A stretch of DNA of 64,000 nt from Chlorobaculum sp. 24CR (GTDB lineage Bacteria > Bacteroidota > Chlorobiia > Chlorobiales > Chlorobiaceae), in assembly GCF_004118635.1 (NCBI RefSeq), contig NZ_SDGU01000026.1, forward strand, positions 62,001-126,000. The letters are read 5' to 3'. The position numbers and the translations under genes were made by a program. The notes under the pieces were generated by a model. That model ran no database searches. It saw nothing but the letters and a program-made list of their open reading frames with translations, and was not told the DNA's origin. Below are positions 26,767 through 37,800 of the stretch, in pieces; position 1 is the first letter of the stretch, and each line of letters opens with the position of its first letter.

Positions 26767-26980
26767 AATTGCCCCGGACTTCAGTCCGGGGTACACAGAT
26801 AAAGCAAAAATACATCGGGGCTTTAGCCCAATCTCATCCGTTATTCAGTCGGCAATAAAGAAATTGGGCTGAAGCCCGGAAAAGTAAACAGCTATCAACA
26901 CACCCCGGCCTGAAAGCCGGGGCGACTGAATGTAAAGAGCCAAAAAGTTCGACGGGTTAAAGCCCGTCTGAATGCAAGGT
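26767..26980. repeat. cluster of dispersed hairpin repeats
   Basis: Five modules in a row: CCCCGGACTTCAGTCCGGGG, GGGCTTTAGCCC, GGGCTGAAGCCC, CCCCGGCCTGAAAGCCGGGG and CGGGTTAAAGCCCG. They occupy the whole gap between pgeF and the small gene at 27005. No coding potential. Confidence 0.8.
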
Positions 26981-27004
26981 ACTGCTCCGGCGCTTTCTCT
27001 GTTT

Positions 27005-27211
27005 TCAACCCCGTTGCAACCCCCTGACCGCCACGAGCATTGTGCCAAGTTTTTCTTCGAGGGCTTTGAGGGTGGCGAGGTCGGCTTCGCTGATGTCATC
27101 CGATACGACGTCGTAGCTTGAAAACGACAGCAGCGTTTTGCCGAGTTTCTGCTCGAGGGAGCGGATCTCTTCGAGCTGCTCCGGGGTGAGTTTTGACAGG
27201 CTTGATAACAT
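27005..27211 (-). CDS. small conserved-looking hypothetical protein
   Basis: 68 aa from ATG 27211, chosen over 27223 because TGGAG lies 7 nt upstream. The protein is almost all helix, acidic, and has an internal repeat: LEQKLGKTLLSF and LEEKLGTMLVAV. No membrane segment, Cys or signal. It is divergent from bchU. I do not recognise the family; a small dimeric or regulatory protein is only a guess. Confidence 0.55.
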   Translation of the reverse strand: MLSSLSKLTPEQLEEIRSLEQKLGKTLLSFSSYDVVSDDISEADLATLKALEEKLGTMLVAVRGLQRG

Positions 27212-27317
27212 GATGAACTCCATTGTTTATGCGCCTTCCGCGAACGGGAGAGCGCGGTTGACTTCAATCCAGAGAACATCCCGCCCAGGCGGGCGGTAAC
27301 AACGATTTCTTGGCCTC

Positions 27318-27340
27318 GCTGTTGGTTAACAGCTCTTTTT
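27318..27340 (+). terminator. terminator-like hairpin in the bchU leader region
   Basis: GCTGTT-GGTT-AACAGC followed by TCTTTTT. It points toward bchU and ends about 90 nt before its ATG. It may stop read-through or act as an attenuator; there is no upstream plus-strand gene close by that needs a terminator. Confidence 0.5.
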
Positions 27341-27428
27341 GGGATAAATTAGCGTGACAAATTTACGTGCGCCAGCACTCGCGTTTTTTCTACTCGTCTC
27401 TCATATCAAATAAAGACAATTATCGACA

Positions 27429-28445
27429 ATGAGCAACAATGACCTCCTGAACTACTACCACAGGGCCAACGAGCTGGTCTTCAAGGGCCTCATTGAGTTC
27501 AGCTGCATGAAAGCCGCTATCGAACTCGACCTTTTCAGCCGCATGGCCGAAGGCCCCAAGGACCTCGTGACGCTGGCAGCCGACACCGCTTCGGTGCCGC
27601 CCCGTCTCGAAATGCTCCTCGAGACGCTCCGCCAGATGCGCGTCATCAGCCTTGAGGATGGAAAATGGTCATTGACTCCGTTTGCCGAGTACATGTTCTC
27701 GCCGAACCCGAAAGAGCCAAACCTGTACCAGTTGCCGGTTGCCAAGGCGATGGGCTTCCTTGCCGATGATTTTTACATGGGTCTTTCCCAGGCCGTCAGG
27801 GGTCAGAAAAACTTCAAGGGCCAGGTGCCCTATCCGCCGGTCACGCGCGAAGATAACCTCTACTTCGAGGAGATTCACCGCAGCAACGCCAAGTTCGCCA
27901 TCCAGCTCCTCGTCGAAGAGGCCAAGCTCGCCGGCGTCAAGAAGATGATCGACGTAGGCGGCGGCATCGGCGACATTTCTGCCGCCATGCTCAAGCACTT
28001 CCCGGAACTCGATTCCACCATTCTGAACCTGCCGGGCGCCATCGACCTGGTCAACGAGAACGCCGCCGAGAAGGGCGTGGCCGACCGTCTGCGCGGCATC
28101 GCGGTGGACATCTACAAAGAGTCTTACCCCGAAGCCGACGCGGTGATGTTCTGCCGCATCCTCTACTCGGCCAACGAGCAGATTTCAACCATGATGTGCA
28201 AGAAGGCGTTCGACGCCATGCAGCCTGGCGGTCGCCTGCTGATTCTCGACATGGTGATCGACGATCCGGAAAACCCGAACTTCGACTACCTCAGCCACTA
28301 CATCCTCGGTGCCGGAATGCCCTTCTCGGTGCTCGGCTTCAAGGAGCAGGCCCGCTACAAAGAGATTCTCGAAAGCCTCGGCTACACCGACGTCACCATG
28401 GTGCGCAAGTACGACCACCTGCTCGTTCAGGCGGTGAAGCCGTAA
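27429..28445 (+). CDS. bchU: bacteriochlorophyllide C-20 methyltransferase
   Basis: 338 aa, the same length as the structurally studied C. tepidum enzyme, and nearly the same sequence as I recall it. N-terminal dimerisation helices with FSCMKAAIELDLFSRM, SAM-binding loop MIDVGGGIGDISAAML and LILDMVIDDPEN. The residues implicated in catalysis, Tyr246 (RILYSAN) and His290 (YLSHYIL), are both present. BchU methylates the C-20 position of the chlorin in the path to bacteriochlorophyll c and e; loss gives bacteriochlorophyll d. No frameshift is present here. Confidence 0.95.
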   Translation: MSNNDLLNYYHRANELVFKGLIEFSCMKAAIELDLFSRMAEGPKDLVTLAADTASVPPRLEMLLETLRQMRVISLEDGKWSLTPFAEYMFSPNPKEPNLYQLPVAKAMGFLADDFYMGLSQAVRGQKNFKGQVPYPPVTREDNLYFEEIHRSNAKFAIQLLVEEAKLAGVKKMIDVGGGIGDISAAMLKHFPELDSTILNLPGAIDLVNENAAEKGVADRLRGIAVDIYKESYPEADAVMFCRILYSANEQISTMMCKKAFDAMQPGGRLLILDMVIDDPENPNFDYLSHYILGAGMPFSVLGFKEQARYKEILESLGYTDVTMVRKYDHLLVQAVKP

Positions 28446-28496
28446 GAAAAGAATAGGTCGAATAAGTCTTATAGGACTTATAGGTCAAACAGGATT

Positions 28497-28540
28497 AAAC
28501 GCGAAACGGCTGCCTTTTCCGGGGCAGCCGTTTCGCGTTT
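28497..28540 (+). terminator. strong hairpin terminator after bchU
   Basis: Perfect 18-bp stem (28497-28514 with 28523-28540; core CGAAACGGCTGCC/GGCAGCCGTTTCG) with an 8-nt loop, bordered by short A and T runs. It lies about 50 nt after bchU and could work in both directions. Confidence 0.8.
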
Positions 28541-28626
28541 GTGGGAGTGGCAATTTCCGGGGAACCCGCAGCATAATCTTCTGTTTTTTACATCTGCGTC
28601 CTGTTTGACCTATTCCCCGCAAAAAG

Positions 28627-28655
28627 AGGGCAGGCGCGAGGCCTGCCCCTACAAA
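28627..28655. repeat. second dispersed repeat type (GGGCAGGC...GCCTGCCCCTAC)
   Basis: GAGGGCAGGCGCGAGGCCTGCCCCTACA. Similar palindromes with a CCCCTAC or GTAGGGGC edge occur at 55436-55474 and 63303-63327. Non-coding; lies between the bchU terminator and the CoA-transferase stop. Confidence 0.6.
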
Positions 28656-28673
28656 TGCCCCCATTGTCCATTG

Positions 28674-29972
<1,299 letters not shown>

Positions 29973-30120
29973 GATGATGGAATATGTTTTGAGGTGGGCG
30001 CCGCTTCGCCGTTTCCCTGAAATTCAGGCAACCGTGCCCGGAGGGCGGCAAAGCTTGCGGAAAGTGTCAACGACAGGAAGCGCGCCGGGAAAAGCGGCTG
30101 CGCCCTTTTCCCGGGTTGCA

Positions 30121-31422
30121 TCATTGCAGTGGCGGATTGTTTTTCCGGCGGAGAAATGCCGGGGTGTCGGCTGAGCCTTTCTGTATCTGCTCGTTGTCGT
30201 CGCTTTGGCCCGGCGACGTATTCGAGCCGCCCGCCCGACGGGAGGCGTCGCTGCCGACGCGGCCAATATCGAACGGCTCCTGAATGGAGCGGCTTTTCCG
30301 GATATAGGCCGGAATTCTCATGTCCTCGACCACCTGTTCGGGATAGCCGGAGGAGTGCATGGGGCGTCCGAAGCATTGCGTGGGAGGCGCTTTCGGGGCG
30401 ACCTTTTCCTGCTGCCCGGCCTGCAAGCCGCTTTGCCGCGCCTCGCCCGGATCCAGCCGTTTGAAGCCGGTGACGATGACCGTGACGCGGATTTCGCCCG
30501 ACACCTGCGGTTCATCGACGTAACCGTTGATGATCTTGGCATCGCAGCCGACCTGCTCCTCGATGTAGTTCATGGCGTCGGCGATGTCGCGCATGGTCAC
30601 GTCGCCGGTGATGTTCACCAGAACACCCTTCGCACCGCGCATCGCGACGCCCTCCATCAGCGGGCTGGTGACGGCGTCGGAGGCCGCCTTCAGGGCGCGG
30701 CGCTCTCCGGCGGCGGCGGCGGAGCCCATGACCGCGTCGCCCGCGCCCTGCATAATGCTGCGGACGTCGGCGAAATCGACGTTGACGTGACCGTGGTGGG
30801 TGATGATGTCGGCGATCCCTTTCACCGCCCGGAACAGTACGTCGTTGGCCATGTTGTACGCCTCGGTGGCGCTGACCCCCTCGTCGGCGATGCTCAGAAT
30901 CTTTTCGTTCTCGACGATGATGAGCGTATCGATATACTTGCGCAATTCGACGATTCCCGTGTCGGCGATACGCGCCTTGATCTGGCCTTCGAAGCTGAAG
31001 GGGCGGGTAACGACGCCGATGGTGAGAATGCCCATATTGCGCGCGATGGAGGCGACCACCGGCGCGGCTCCGGTGCCGGTGCCCTTGCCCATGCCGGCGG
31101 CGATGAACACGAGGTCGGCCCCGCGCAACTGCATGGCGATCAGCTCGCGGTCATCTTCGGCGGCGAGCCGTCCCTTGCCCGGATCGGCCCCGGCGCCGAG
31201 TCCGTTGGTCGCCTTCTTGCCAATCTGCACCCGGATAGGCGCTTTTGAGTTCAGCAGCGCCTGGCGGTCGGTATTGAAAACGACGAATTCCGTGCCGCTG
31301 ATCTTCCGGTCCATCATATTGTTGACGGCATTACCGCCGCATCCGCCAACGCCGACGATCTTGATGTTGACTCCGCTGCTCTGCTCGCTGTCGAACAGGC
31401 CCGGATCGAGTTCAAATGCCAT
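30121..31422 (-). CDS. ftsZ: cell division protein FtsZ
   Basis: 433 aa. [31 protein letters not shown] (tubulin signature) and [10 protein letters not shown] give the GTPase core. The C-terminus ends in [11 protein letters not shown], the partner-binding peptide for FtsA/ZipA-type proteins. A second similar peptide, IPAYIRKS, occurs at about residues 370-377, before the final linker. FtsZ polymerises at midcell. It is the last gene of the dcw cluster, 118 nt after ftsA. Confidence 0.97.
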   Translation of the reverse strand: MAFELDPGLFDSEQSSGVNIKIVGVGGCGGNAVNNMMDRKISGTEFVVFNTDRQALLNSKAPIRVQIGKKATNGLGAGADPGKGRLAAEDDRELIAMQLRGADLVFIAAGMGKGTGTGAAPVVASIARNMGILTIGVVTRPFSFEGQIKARIADTGIVELRKYIDTLIIVENEKILSIADEGVSATEAYNMANDVLFRAVKGIADIITHHGHVNVDFADVRSIMQGAGDAVMGSAAAAGERRALKAASDAVTSPLMEGVAMRGAKGVLVNITGDVTMRDIADAMNYIEEQVGCDAKIINGYVDEPQVSGEIRVTVIVTGFKRLDPGEARQSGLQAGQQEKVAPKAPPTQCFGRPMHSSGYPEQVVEDMRIPAYIRKSRSIQEPFDIGRVGSDASRRAGGSNTSPGQSDDNEQIQKGSADTPAFLRRKNNPPLQ

Positions 31423-31540
31423 ACTGTCTGTTCCCTGTTTATCCTGTCGTGACCTTCTCTTTTGTTACGAATCCCGATGAGGCGTTAATCCCTCCAGCAA
31501 CCAGAATACTGACGAAAATAAATCGAGACGCCCTTTTATC

Positions 31541-32860
31541 TTATAACTGATCCCAGAATTTTTTCAGCCGGTCAACAAACTTTTTACCTGCAGGAGGGGC
31601 GTCCGGAGTCTGCTCGGTTTCCTGAGCCTTCGATGTTTCGGGAGGCGGAGCCGCTTTTGCATCCGGCTCGGGCGCTTCCGGGGTGATCTGTCCGTAATCC
31701 TGATACTGGTTGTTTTGGAGCGAGTGGGCGACCAGCCCCATGACGGTGGCGTACATCGGGTTGTTGATCGCCTCCTTGATGCCGCCCGATACCCCTTCGG
31801 GGTAGCCCGTGCGCACGTCGAGGCCGAGGATGTCCCTGGCCAGCTCGCCCGTGCCGGGCAGAAGCGCGCCGCCGCCGGTGATGATGACCCCGGCGTTGAG
31901 GTAGTCGTAATAACCCGAACGCTTGATGATGTCGCGCACCAGCTCGAAAATCTCCATCATGCGGGCTTCGATAATCACCGTCAGGGAGCTTTTCTGGAAC
32001 GACTTGCGGGGCCTTCCCTCGATGCCCTCGATCAGAATCTCCTCCTCCTTGTCGAGCGCCTTCGACCAGGCGCAGCCGTAGCGGATCTTGATCTCCTCGG
32101 CCACGTCGTTGAGCGCCTTGATGCCGTAGGCCACGTCGTGCGTCACGTCGTTGGCGGCCACCTTGATGACCTCGGAGTAGCGGATCGCGCCGTCGATGTA
32201 GATGGCCACCTCGGTAGTGCCGCCGCCGATGTCGATCACCACCACGCCACTCCGCTTCTCGCTCTCCTTCATGACGGCCAGGCCGGAGGCGACCGGCTCG
32301 AAGGTCATGGCGCTCACTTCGAGGCCCGCCTTTTCGATGCACTGCTTGATGTTGCGGATCTTGGTACGCAGCCCCACGACGATGTAGGCGCTGCCGCGCA
32401 TGATGGTTCCGGCCATGCCAATCGGATCGAGCACCCCCTCCTGGTCATCGACGATGAACTCCTGCGGAATGACATGGATGATCTCGTGGTCGATATCGAG
32501 GTAGCGGATGTTGGTCTTGGCCTTTTCGAGGAAGCGCCGCACGTCGGACTCGTTGACGATGCCCGACTGGTTGACGCTGATTTCGGAATTGCTGTAGATG
32601 CAGTGGACGTGCGCGCCGGAGATGCCGACGTTGACTCCCTTGATCTTGATCGACGATTCGCGCTCCGCGTCGGCCAGCGCCTTGCTGATAGCGTCAACGG
32701 TCTTGTTGATGTTGACCACCGTGGCCCGTTGCAGCCCCTCGGAGTTGGCGCGACCCTTGCCGAGCACGTTGAGCTTGCCGACGTCATCCTTTTCGGCGAC
32801 AACGACGCATACCTTGGTTGTACCTATATCGAGACCGATTACAATATTGCTCTTCGGCAT
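31541..32860 (-). CDS. ftsA: cell division protein FtsA
   Basis: 439 aa from ATG 32860; a TTG at 32878 in frame overlaps the ftsQ stop but family members begin at PKSNIVIGLDIGTTKV. Actin-like ATPase motifs: GLDIGTTKVCVV (phosphate 1), VVVIDIGGGTTEVAIY (phosphate 2) and GVIITGGGALLPG (adenosine). The C-terminus KKFVDRLKKFWDQL is an amphipathic membrane-targeting helix after a Pro/Ala/Glu-rich linker. It anchors FtsZ to the inner membrane. Confidence 0.96.
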   Translation of the reverse strand: MPKSNIVIGLDIGTTKVCVVVAEKDDVGKLNVLGKGRANSEGLQRATVVNINKTVDAISKALADAERESSIKIKGVNVGISGAHVHCIYSNSEISVNQSGIVNESDVRRFLEKAKTNIRYLDIDHEIIHVIPQEFIVDDQEGVLDPIGMAGTIMRGSAYIVVGLRTKIRNIKQCIEKAGLEVSAMTFEPVASGLAVMKESEKRSGVVVIDIGGGTTEVAIYIDGAIRYSEVIKVAANDVTHDVAYGIKALNDVAEEIKIRYGCAWSKALDKEEEILIEGIEGRPRKSFQKSSLTVIIEARMMEIFELVRDIIKRSGYYDYLNAGVIITGGGALLPGTGELARDILGLDVRTGYPEGVSGGIKEAINNPMYATVMGLVAHSLQNNQYQDYGQITPEAPEPDAKAAPPPETSKAQETEQTPDAPPAGKKFVDRLKKFWDQL

Positions 32861-32874
32861 GAGGAGTTCTGGGT

Positions 32875-33813
32875 TCAATGATGTTCATCGGAAAGTTGGC
32901 CGCCCGCTGGCGGGGCTGCCGGTGCCGCTGAAGAATCCGCGGACGCTGCTTCGGTCACGGGCGATGTGGCGAACACTCTGTGCCGGAAACGAAGATCGAC
33001 CGATTCATAACAATCGATACCTTTTTTTGCAACAACCTTTTGCCAGAATATCTCGAATTTTTTCAATTTTTCCTTGAAATTCCCGTCGTTTCCGACAACA
33101 AAGCGTATTGGCGACCCCGCCACGGAGAACCACGTCCTGTTGTCGCGATCGAGGTGAATGCCTGAAACCATCAACCGGGCATAGGCGCTTTTGTCGAAGG
33201 CGTCAAGCAGATCGAAAAGCAGACTTTTGTCTTTATCGTTCAGTTGCCGCAGGCCTCCTGCCCTCGTCGGCCCCACGCTCCTCGCGCCATAGACCGGCAC
33301 GAGCCGGAACCGTCCCGAAACCTTTTCGTCGGGCAACAGATTGCCCTCAGTATCGATAATGAGGTTCCGCCCCTCATCGGCCATGAGCGCCGCCGGACGC
33401 CGCTCTTCGATATCGATCCGCAGAATGCCGTTCAGCTCCTTGCCGATTCGCATCTGTTTGATGTACGGTTCCGGGGCGAGCGCCCGGCGGACATCGTTGA
33501 GGCTGACTTCGTCCAGATTCTTTCCCTTGAACCGTTTCAGGCGACGCTCGATGGCGGAATCGGGAATCAGGTTCGCGCCGCTGACTACCACCCGGTTGAG
33601 CGTCACCTGTTGCTTCCACTGCGTCGCGTACCATGAGAGCGCCGCGACCGCCGCGAGCAGCAGCGCGGCGAAGGCCATCATCACCGGCGTGGCGCTGAAA
33701 AGACGGCGCAGCTTGCCCTTGCGCGGGCGGGTAGGCTCAGGCTCGCCGAACTCCGGCTGGCCGGAACCGGTCATTGGCTCCTTTGCCCACCGCTCATTTT
33801 CAGGACGAACCAT
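32875..33813 (-). CDS. ftsQ: cell division protein FtsQ/DivIB
   Basis: 312 aa from ATG 33813, which has a GGGAG site 8 nt upstream; a TTG at 33840 is the longer alternative. A basic Pro-rich cytoplasmic tail, one membrane helix (about residues 41-62) and a periplasmic POTRA-type domain (VTLNRVVVSGANLI, LDEVSLNDVRRALA, PYIKQMRIGKEL) give the FtsQ layout. An Ala/Pro-rich tail ends the protein. FtsQ links early and late divisome proteins. Sequence is weakly conserved, as usual, so position between murC and ftsA carries weight. Confidence 0.85.
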   Translation of the reverse strand: MVRPENERWAKEPMTGSGQPEFGEPEPTRPRKGKLRRLFSATPVMMAFAALLLAAVAALSWYATQWKQQVTLNRVVVSGANLIPDSAIERRLKRFKGKNLDEVSLNDVRRALAPEPYIKQMRIGKELNGILRIDIEERRPAALMADEGRNLIIDTEGNLLPDEKVSGRFRLVPVYGARSVGPTRAGGLRQLNDKDKSLLFDLLDAFDKSAYARLMVSGIHLDRDNRTWFSVAGSPIRFVVGNDGNFKEKLKKFEIFWQKVVAKKGIDCYESVDLRFRHRVFATSPVTEAASADSSAAPAAPPAGGQLSDEHH

Positions 33814-33849
33814 GCCTCTTGCTCCCGTTATGCCTGTCAACGGCGAAGA

Positions 33850-35268
33850 TCACGACGCCGACGGATTTGCATTGTCGCGCCCCTCTGCGCACCACGCGGC
33901 GAATCGCGCGGCCAGGTGCGTGATGTCCCCCGCGCCCATGAAGAGAAAGAGCGTCTCCGGCGCGGCCTCTTGGCGAAGCGCCGCCGTCAGTTCGTCGCTG
34001 TCACCGGCGAAAACGACCTGTTTCGCTCCGGCGGTTCTTGCCCCTTCCGCCACCAGCTCGCCGGTGATGCCGGGGTAGTCTTCCGACTTCTCGCGCGACG
34101 GGTAGATGCCCGCCACGTAAACCGTGTCGGCGCGGGAGAGCGCCCAGCCGAACTCACCGGCGAACTCCGCCGTCCGGGAATAGAGATGCGGCTGGAAGAC
34201 CGCCACGATGCGGTGCTCTTTCCACCCCTCGCGGGCCGCCTTCACCGTCGCCTTCACCTCCGACGGGTGGTGCGCGTAGTCGTCGATGACGAAGAGGCCG
34301 TCGCTGCCACGGAACTTCGTCTGGAAGCGTCGGCGCATTCCGGTATAAGCGCCGAGACCGGCGATAATCTTCTCCGGCGACAGGCCGATTTCGAGGCCGA
34401 CCGAGAAGGCCGCCAGCGCGTTGAGCACGTTGTGCCTGCCGGGCACGTTGAGCCGCACGCCGTCGTAGCGCTCGCCGAACGCCTCAACCGTGAAGGTGCT
34501 GCCGCCCTCGCCGGGTTCGATCCCGGAAGCCATCACATCGGCGTGCTCCTCGATGCCGAAGGTGGTGTAGCGGCGGTTCAGGCGCGGGATGATGCGCCGG
34601 ATCTCCGGCCAGTCCGCGCAGCAGATGACGCGCCCGTAAAAGGGAACCTTGTTGGCGAACTCCGCGAAGCTGTCGCGCAGATTGTCCATCGTGCCGTAGG
34701 TGTCCATGTGCTCCGATTCGAGGCTGTTCAGCACGGCGATGGTGGGCGTAAGCTTGAGGAAGGCGCGGTCGTACTCGTCGGCCTCAATCACCATGTACTT
34801 GCCCTCGCCGACCACCGTGCTGCCCTTGAGGTAGTCCGAGACGCCGCCGATCATTACCGTCGGCGACTGGCCCGCTTCGATCAGGATGGTGGCGGCCATC
34901 GCCGTGGTGGTGGTTTTGCCGTGGGTGCCGGAGACGCAGATGCCCGATTTGTGGCGCATCAGCTCGCCGAGCATTTCGTCGCGCTTGATGACCGGAATGC
35001 CGAGCTTCTGGGCGGCGAGAATCTCGACGTTCTTCTCCGGGCGCACCGCCGAGGAGTAAACAACCACGTCGCTCGCGCCAACGTTTTCGGGCTGGTGCCC
35101 TTGGTGAACGACCGCGCCAAGCTCACGCAGCTTCTCGATCACCTCGCCGGACGCGAGGTCGGAGCCGCTGACCGAAAAGCCGGATTTCAGCAAGAGTTCG
35201 GCGATGGCGCTCATGCCCGCGCCGCCGATGCCGACGATATGCACATTCCTCGTTTTTCCCAGTTCCAT
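33850..35268 (-). CDS. murC: UDP-N-acetylmuramate-L-alanine ligase
   Basis: 472 aa. N-terminal [18 protein letters not shown], central ATP loop [16 protein letters not shown], and the Mur ligase blocks [21 protein letters not shown] and [16 protein letters not shown]. MurC adds L-Ala to UDP-MurNAc in the cytoplasm, first of the stem-peptide steps. Normally murB or ddl may follow in dcw clusters; here ftsQ follows after 36 nt. Confidence 0.96.
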   Translation of the reverse strand: MELGKTRNVHIVGIGGAGMSAIAELLLKSGFSVSGSDLASGEVIEKLRELGAVVHQGHQPENVGASDVVVYSSAVRPEKNVEILAAQKLGIPVIKRDEMLGELMRHKSGICVSGTHGKTTTTAMAATILIEAGQSPTVMIGGVSDYLKGSTVVGEGKYMVIEADEYDRAFLKLTPTIAVLNSLESEHMDTYGTMDNLRDSFAEFANKVPFYGRVICCADWPEIRRIIPRLNRRYTTFGIEEHADVMASGIEPGEGGSTFTVEAFGERYDGVRLNVPGRHNVLNALAAFSVGLEIGLSPEKIIAGLGAYTGMRRRFQTKFRGSDGLFVIDDYAHHPSEVKATVKAAREGWKEHRIVAVFQPHLYSRTAEFAGEFGWALSRADTVYVAGIYPSREKSEDYPGITGELVAEGARTAGAKQVVFAGDSDELTAALRQEAAPETLFLFMGAGDITHLAARFAAWCAEGRDNANPSAS

Positions 35269-35311
35269 TGAGTTTCACTCCTTTAATGAATCACAACATT
35301 CGTCAAAGAAA

Positions 35312-35382
35312 GATATTGGGCTAAAGCCCTTTTTTATTTTGTCTTAGTCCATGATCCCCGGACTAAAGTCCGGGGCAATTGT
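35312..35382. repeat. hairpin repeats between murG and murC
   Basis: ATTGGGCTAAAGCCC then CCCCGGACTAAAGTCCGGGG with GCAATTGTCC. They lie in the roughly 200-nt gap that interrupts the otherwise overlapping dcw genes. The first hairpin is followed by TTTTTTATTTTG on the plus strand. Confidence 0.75.
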
Positions 35383-35470
35383 CCATGCGTTTTGGTGGCC
35401 GGAACATGAATACATCCACTCCGCCGCCCAATTCTCCAAATCCAAATCGATCCCCCGCCTCGCCCGGCAA

Positions 35471-36574
35471 TCAGCGTCCGCCCTGTTTCGAGAGCGCGAT
35501 TATTCTTTCCGCAAGCTCCGCCGCCGCGCCGGGATGGCCCTGTCGCCGGGCCGCCGCGCCCATCCGCGCGAGCTTGTCGCGGTCGCGGAAGAGCGCGAGG
35601 ATCGCCTCGAACGACGCCTCTTCGCCGACTTTCGAGTCCTCGATCATGACGGACGCTCCCGCGCTGACGAGCGCCTGCGCGTTGTGGCGCTGGTGATCCG
35701 CCGCCGCGTAGGGGTAGGGAATCAGCACCGAGGGCTTGCCGAGGTTGGTCAGCTCGGCGAGGCTCGACGCGCCCGCGCGGCACAGCACCAGGTCAGCCGC
35801 GCCGTAGGCCTTGCCCATCTCCTGAATGTAGGGGCCGATCCAGCGGGTCGCCGAGGGGCCAGCCTCCGCCTGCACCCGCTCGGCGTCGAGCGAGCCGGTC
35901 TGCCAGATGAGGTTGACTGCGCCTTCGAGGCGGCGGCAGAGCTTCAGCACGGCGTTGTTGATCGCCCGCGCCCCCCGGCTTCCGCCGAAGACGAGCAGCG
36001 TCGGCAGGCTGCGGTCGAGGCCGAAAAAGTCGAGGCACGACTCGCGGCTCTCGCCGCCGAACTCCCGCGCCGGGTTGCCGGTCACGAACACCGTCGCCTT
36101 GCCGCCGAAAAACTTCCGGCTCTCCTCGAAGGACAGATGCACCTCCGAGGCCATCCGCGCCAAAAGCCGCGTCGTCACGCCGGGGAAGGCGTTCTGCTCC
36201 TGGATGAGCGTCTTTTTCCCCGAAAGCTGCGCGGCGAGCAGCAGCGGCGCGCTGACGTAGCCTCCCGTGCCCACCACCACGTCGGGCTTCTCCTTTCGGA
36301 TGAACGCCATCGCCATCGAGAGCGCCTTGGCGAAGTCGGCGAGAATGGCCGCGTTCTCCGCCAGCGCGCGGAGCGACAGACCACGCTTCAATCCCCGCAC
36401 CGGCAGCAGCACGAGCGGGTAGCCGAGGCGCGGCGCCTCGGTCGCCTCGATTCCTGCGGAGGTGCCCGCAAAGGAGATTTCGATGCCGGGCACGCGCTTC
36501 TTCAGCTCCGCCGCCATCGCCACGCCGGGGTAGAGATGGCCGCCGGTGCCGCCGCCCGCGAAGAGCGCTTTCAT
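35471..36574 (-). CDS. murG: UDP-N-acetylglucosamine-undecaprenyl-PP-MurNAc-pentapeptide transferase
   Basis: 367 aa. Starts with [18 protein letters not shown], the Gly-rich loop of Mur[42 protein letters not shown] and [12 protein letters not shown] are conserved blocks; the last binds UDP-GlcNAc. It makes lipid II at the inner membrane. The start overlaps the ftsW stop by 4 nt. Confidence 0.96.
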   Translation of the reverse strand: MKALFAGGGTGGHLYPGVAMAAELKKRVPGIEISFAGTSAGIEATEAPRLGYPLVLLPVRGLKRGLSLRALAENAAILADFAKALSMAMAFIRKEKPDVVVGTGGYVSAPLLLAAQLSGKKTLIQEQNAFPGVTTRLLARMASEVHLSFEESRKFFGGKATVFVTGNPAREFGGESRESCLDFFGLDRSLPTLLVFGGSRGARAINNAVLKLCRRLEGAVNLIWQTGSLDAERVQAEAGPSATRWIGPYIQEMGKAYGAADLVLCRAGASSLAELTNLGKPSVLIPYPYAAADHQRHNAQALVSAGASVMIEDSKVGEEASFEAILALFRDRDKLARMGAAARRQGHPGAAAELAERIIALSKQGGR

Positions 36575-37800
36575 AACGCGACCTCCTTCGATTCGAGCAG
36601 CGCCAGCGCCTTCTGCATCGTTTCGCTTTTTTTCCGGAATCGCGAAATGCTGACGAGAATGCCGATGCCGAGCGAGTTGAAGAGCAGCGCCGTGCCGCCG
36701 TAGCTGATGAAGGGCAATGCCACGCCGGTGGTCGGCATGAGGTGGCTCGACACGGCGATGTTGATGAACGCGAAGAAGACGATGGCGAAGGTGACGCCCG
36801 TGGCCACGTAGCGCCCGAACAGATCGGGCGCGCGCTTGGCGATGATGATGCCGCAGACGAAAAGTCCGCTAAAAAGCAGCAGAATCGCCATTGCGCCGAT
36901 AAAGCCGTACTCTTCGCCGATGACAACAAAAACAAAATCGTTATACGACAGAGGCAGGTAGAGTTCCCGCTGCTTGCTCGCTCCGAGGCCGAGGCCGAAC
37001 AGGCCGCCGTTGCCGAGGCCGAGCAGCGCCTGCCGCACCTGGTAACTGAACTCCTTCTCGCCGCCGCCGAACGAAACGAGGCGGGCGACGCGGTAGGGCG
37101 CGGCGATGGCGAAGACCGCCGCGATCGGAATCAGCGGCAATGCGGTGGCGAGCAGATACTTGATGCGGATGCCGCCGATGAACATCAGCGTGAAGCCGAT
37201 GATGGCAATGAGCGAGGCGGTGCTGAAGTTCGGTTCGAGCGCCACCAGCGCGACCACCAGCATCAGGAGCACCAGCATCGGATAGTAGCCGTCATGCAAA
37301 TCCTTGATATAGGAGCGCTTTTCGGCGAGCAGCCGGGAGAAGTGAAAGATGATGGCGTATTTGGCCAGGTCGGAGGCCTGAAACTTCAGCGGCCCAAAAC
37401 CGATCCAGCGGGCCGCGCCATGAATGACGTGCGCCAGCTTGAGCAGGAGCAGAATGGCTAACAGGCCGATGCTGACGAACAGAAACAGTTTACTGATTTT
37501 CCGGAAGATGTGGTAATCGAGGGTTCCCACCACGAAGATCACCACCATACCGGCGATGGCGAAGGAGAGCTGCCGCCACAAAAAGTACTGCGGATCGGAA
37601 AATTTCTGTTCCGCCCAGCCCGCGCCGCTACTATAGACCACCACCACGCCAATACACATCAGGAAGGCGACGATCAGCAACAGCAGCTTGCCGGCGATGC
37701 TTTCGCCCCGCCCGGTCGAGGCGGGCAGCAGCTCCATCGAATCGGCGGGCGCGTCGTCGAGGGCGAGGTCGAAATTCAGCTTCAGATCACTCAGCTTCAT
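36571..37800 (-). CDS. ftsW: lipid II polymerase/cell-division SEDS protein FtsW
   Basis: 409 aa with about ten membrane helices. [34 protein letters not shown], and [20 protein letters not shown] are SEDS signatures; the family-wide catalytic Asp is in the large loop region. FtsW polymerises septal glycan with its class B PBP partner, here the ftsI product. Its N-terminal 30 residues are polar and cytoplasmic. Overlaps murD by 4 nt. Confidence 0.95.
   Translation of the reverse strand: MKLSDLKLNFDLALDDAPADSMELLPASTGRGESIAGKLLLLIVAFLMCIGVVVVYSSGAGWAEQKFSDPQYFLWRQLSFAIAGMVVIFVVGTLDYHIFRKISKLFLFVSIGLLAILLLLKLAHVIHGAARWIGFGPLKFQASDLAKYAIIFHFSRLLAEKRSYIKDLHDGYYPMLVLLMLVVALVALEPNFSTASLIAIIGFTLMFIGGIRIKYLLATALPLIPIAAVFAIAAPYRVARLVSFGGGEKEFSYQVRQALLGLGNGGLFGLGLGASKQRELYLPLSYNDFVFVVIGEEYGFIGAMAILLLFSGLFVCGIIIAKRAPDLFGRYVATGVTFAIVFFAFINIAVSSHLMPTTGVALPFISYGGTALLFNSLGIGILVSISRFRKKSETMQKALALLESKEVAL

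Noticed and set aside
26767-26980. CRISPR array
   Set aside because: The repeats are hairpins of differing sequence without constant spacer length; not a CRISPR.
35351-36703. 450-codon plus-strand frame opposite murG
   Set aside because: Arg/His-rich antisense frame; murG on the other strand is certain.
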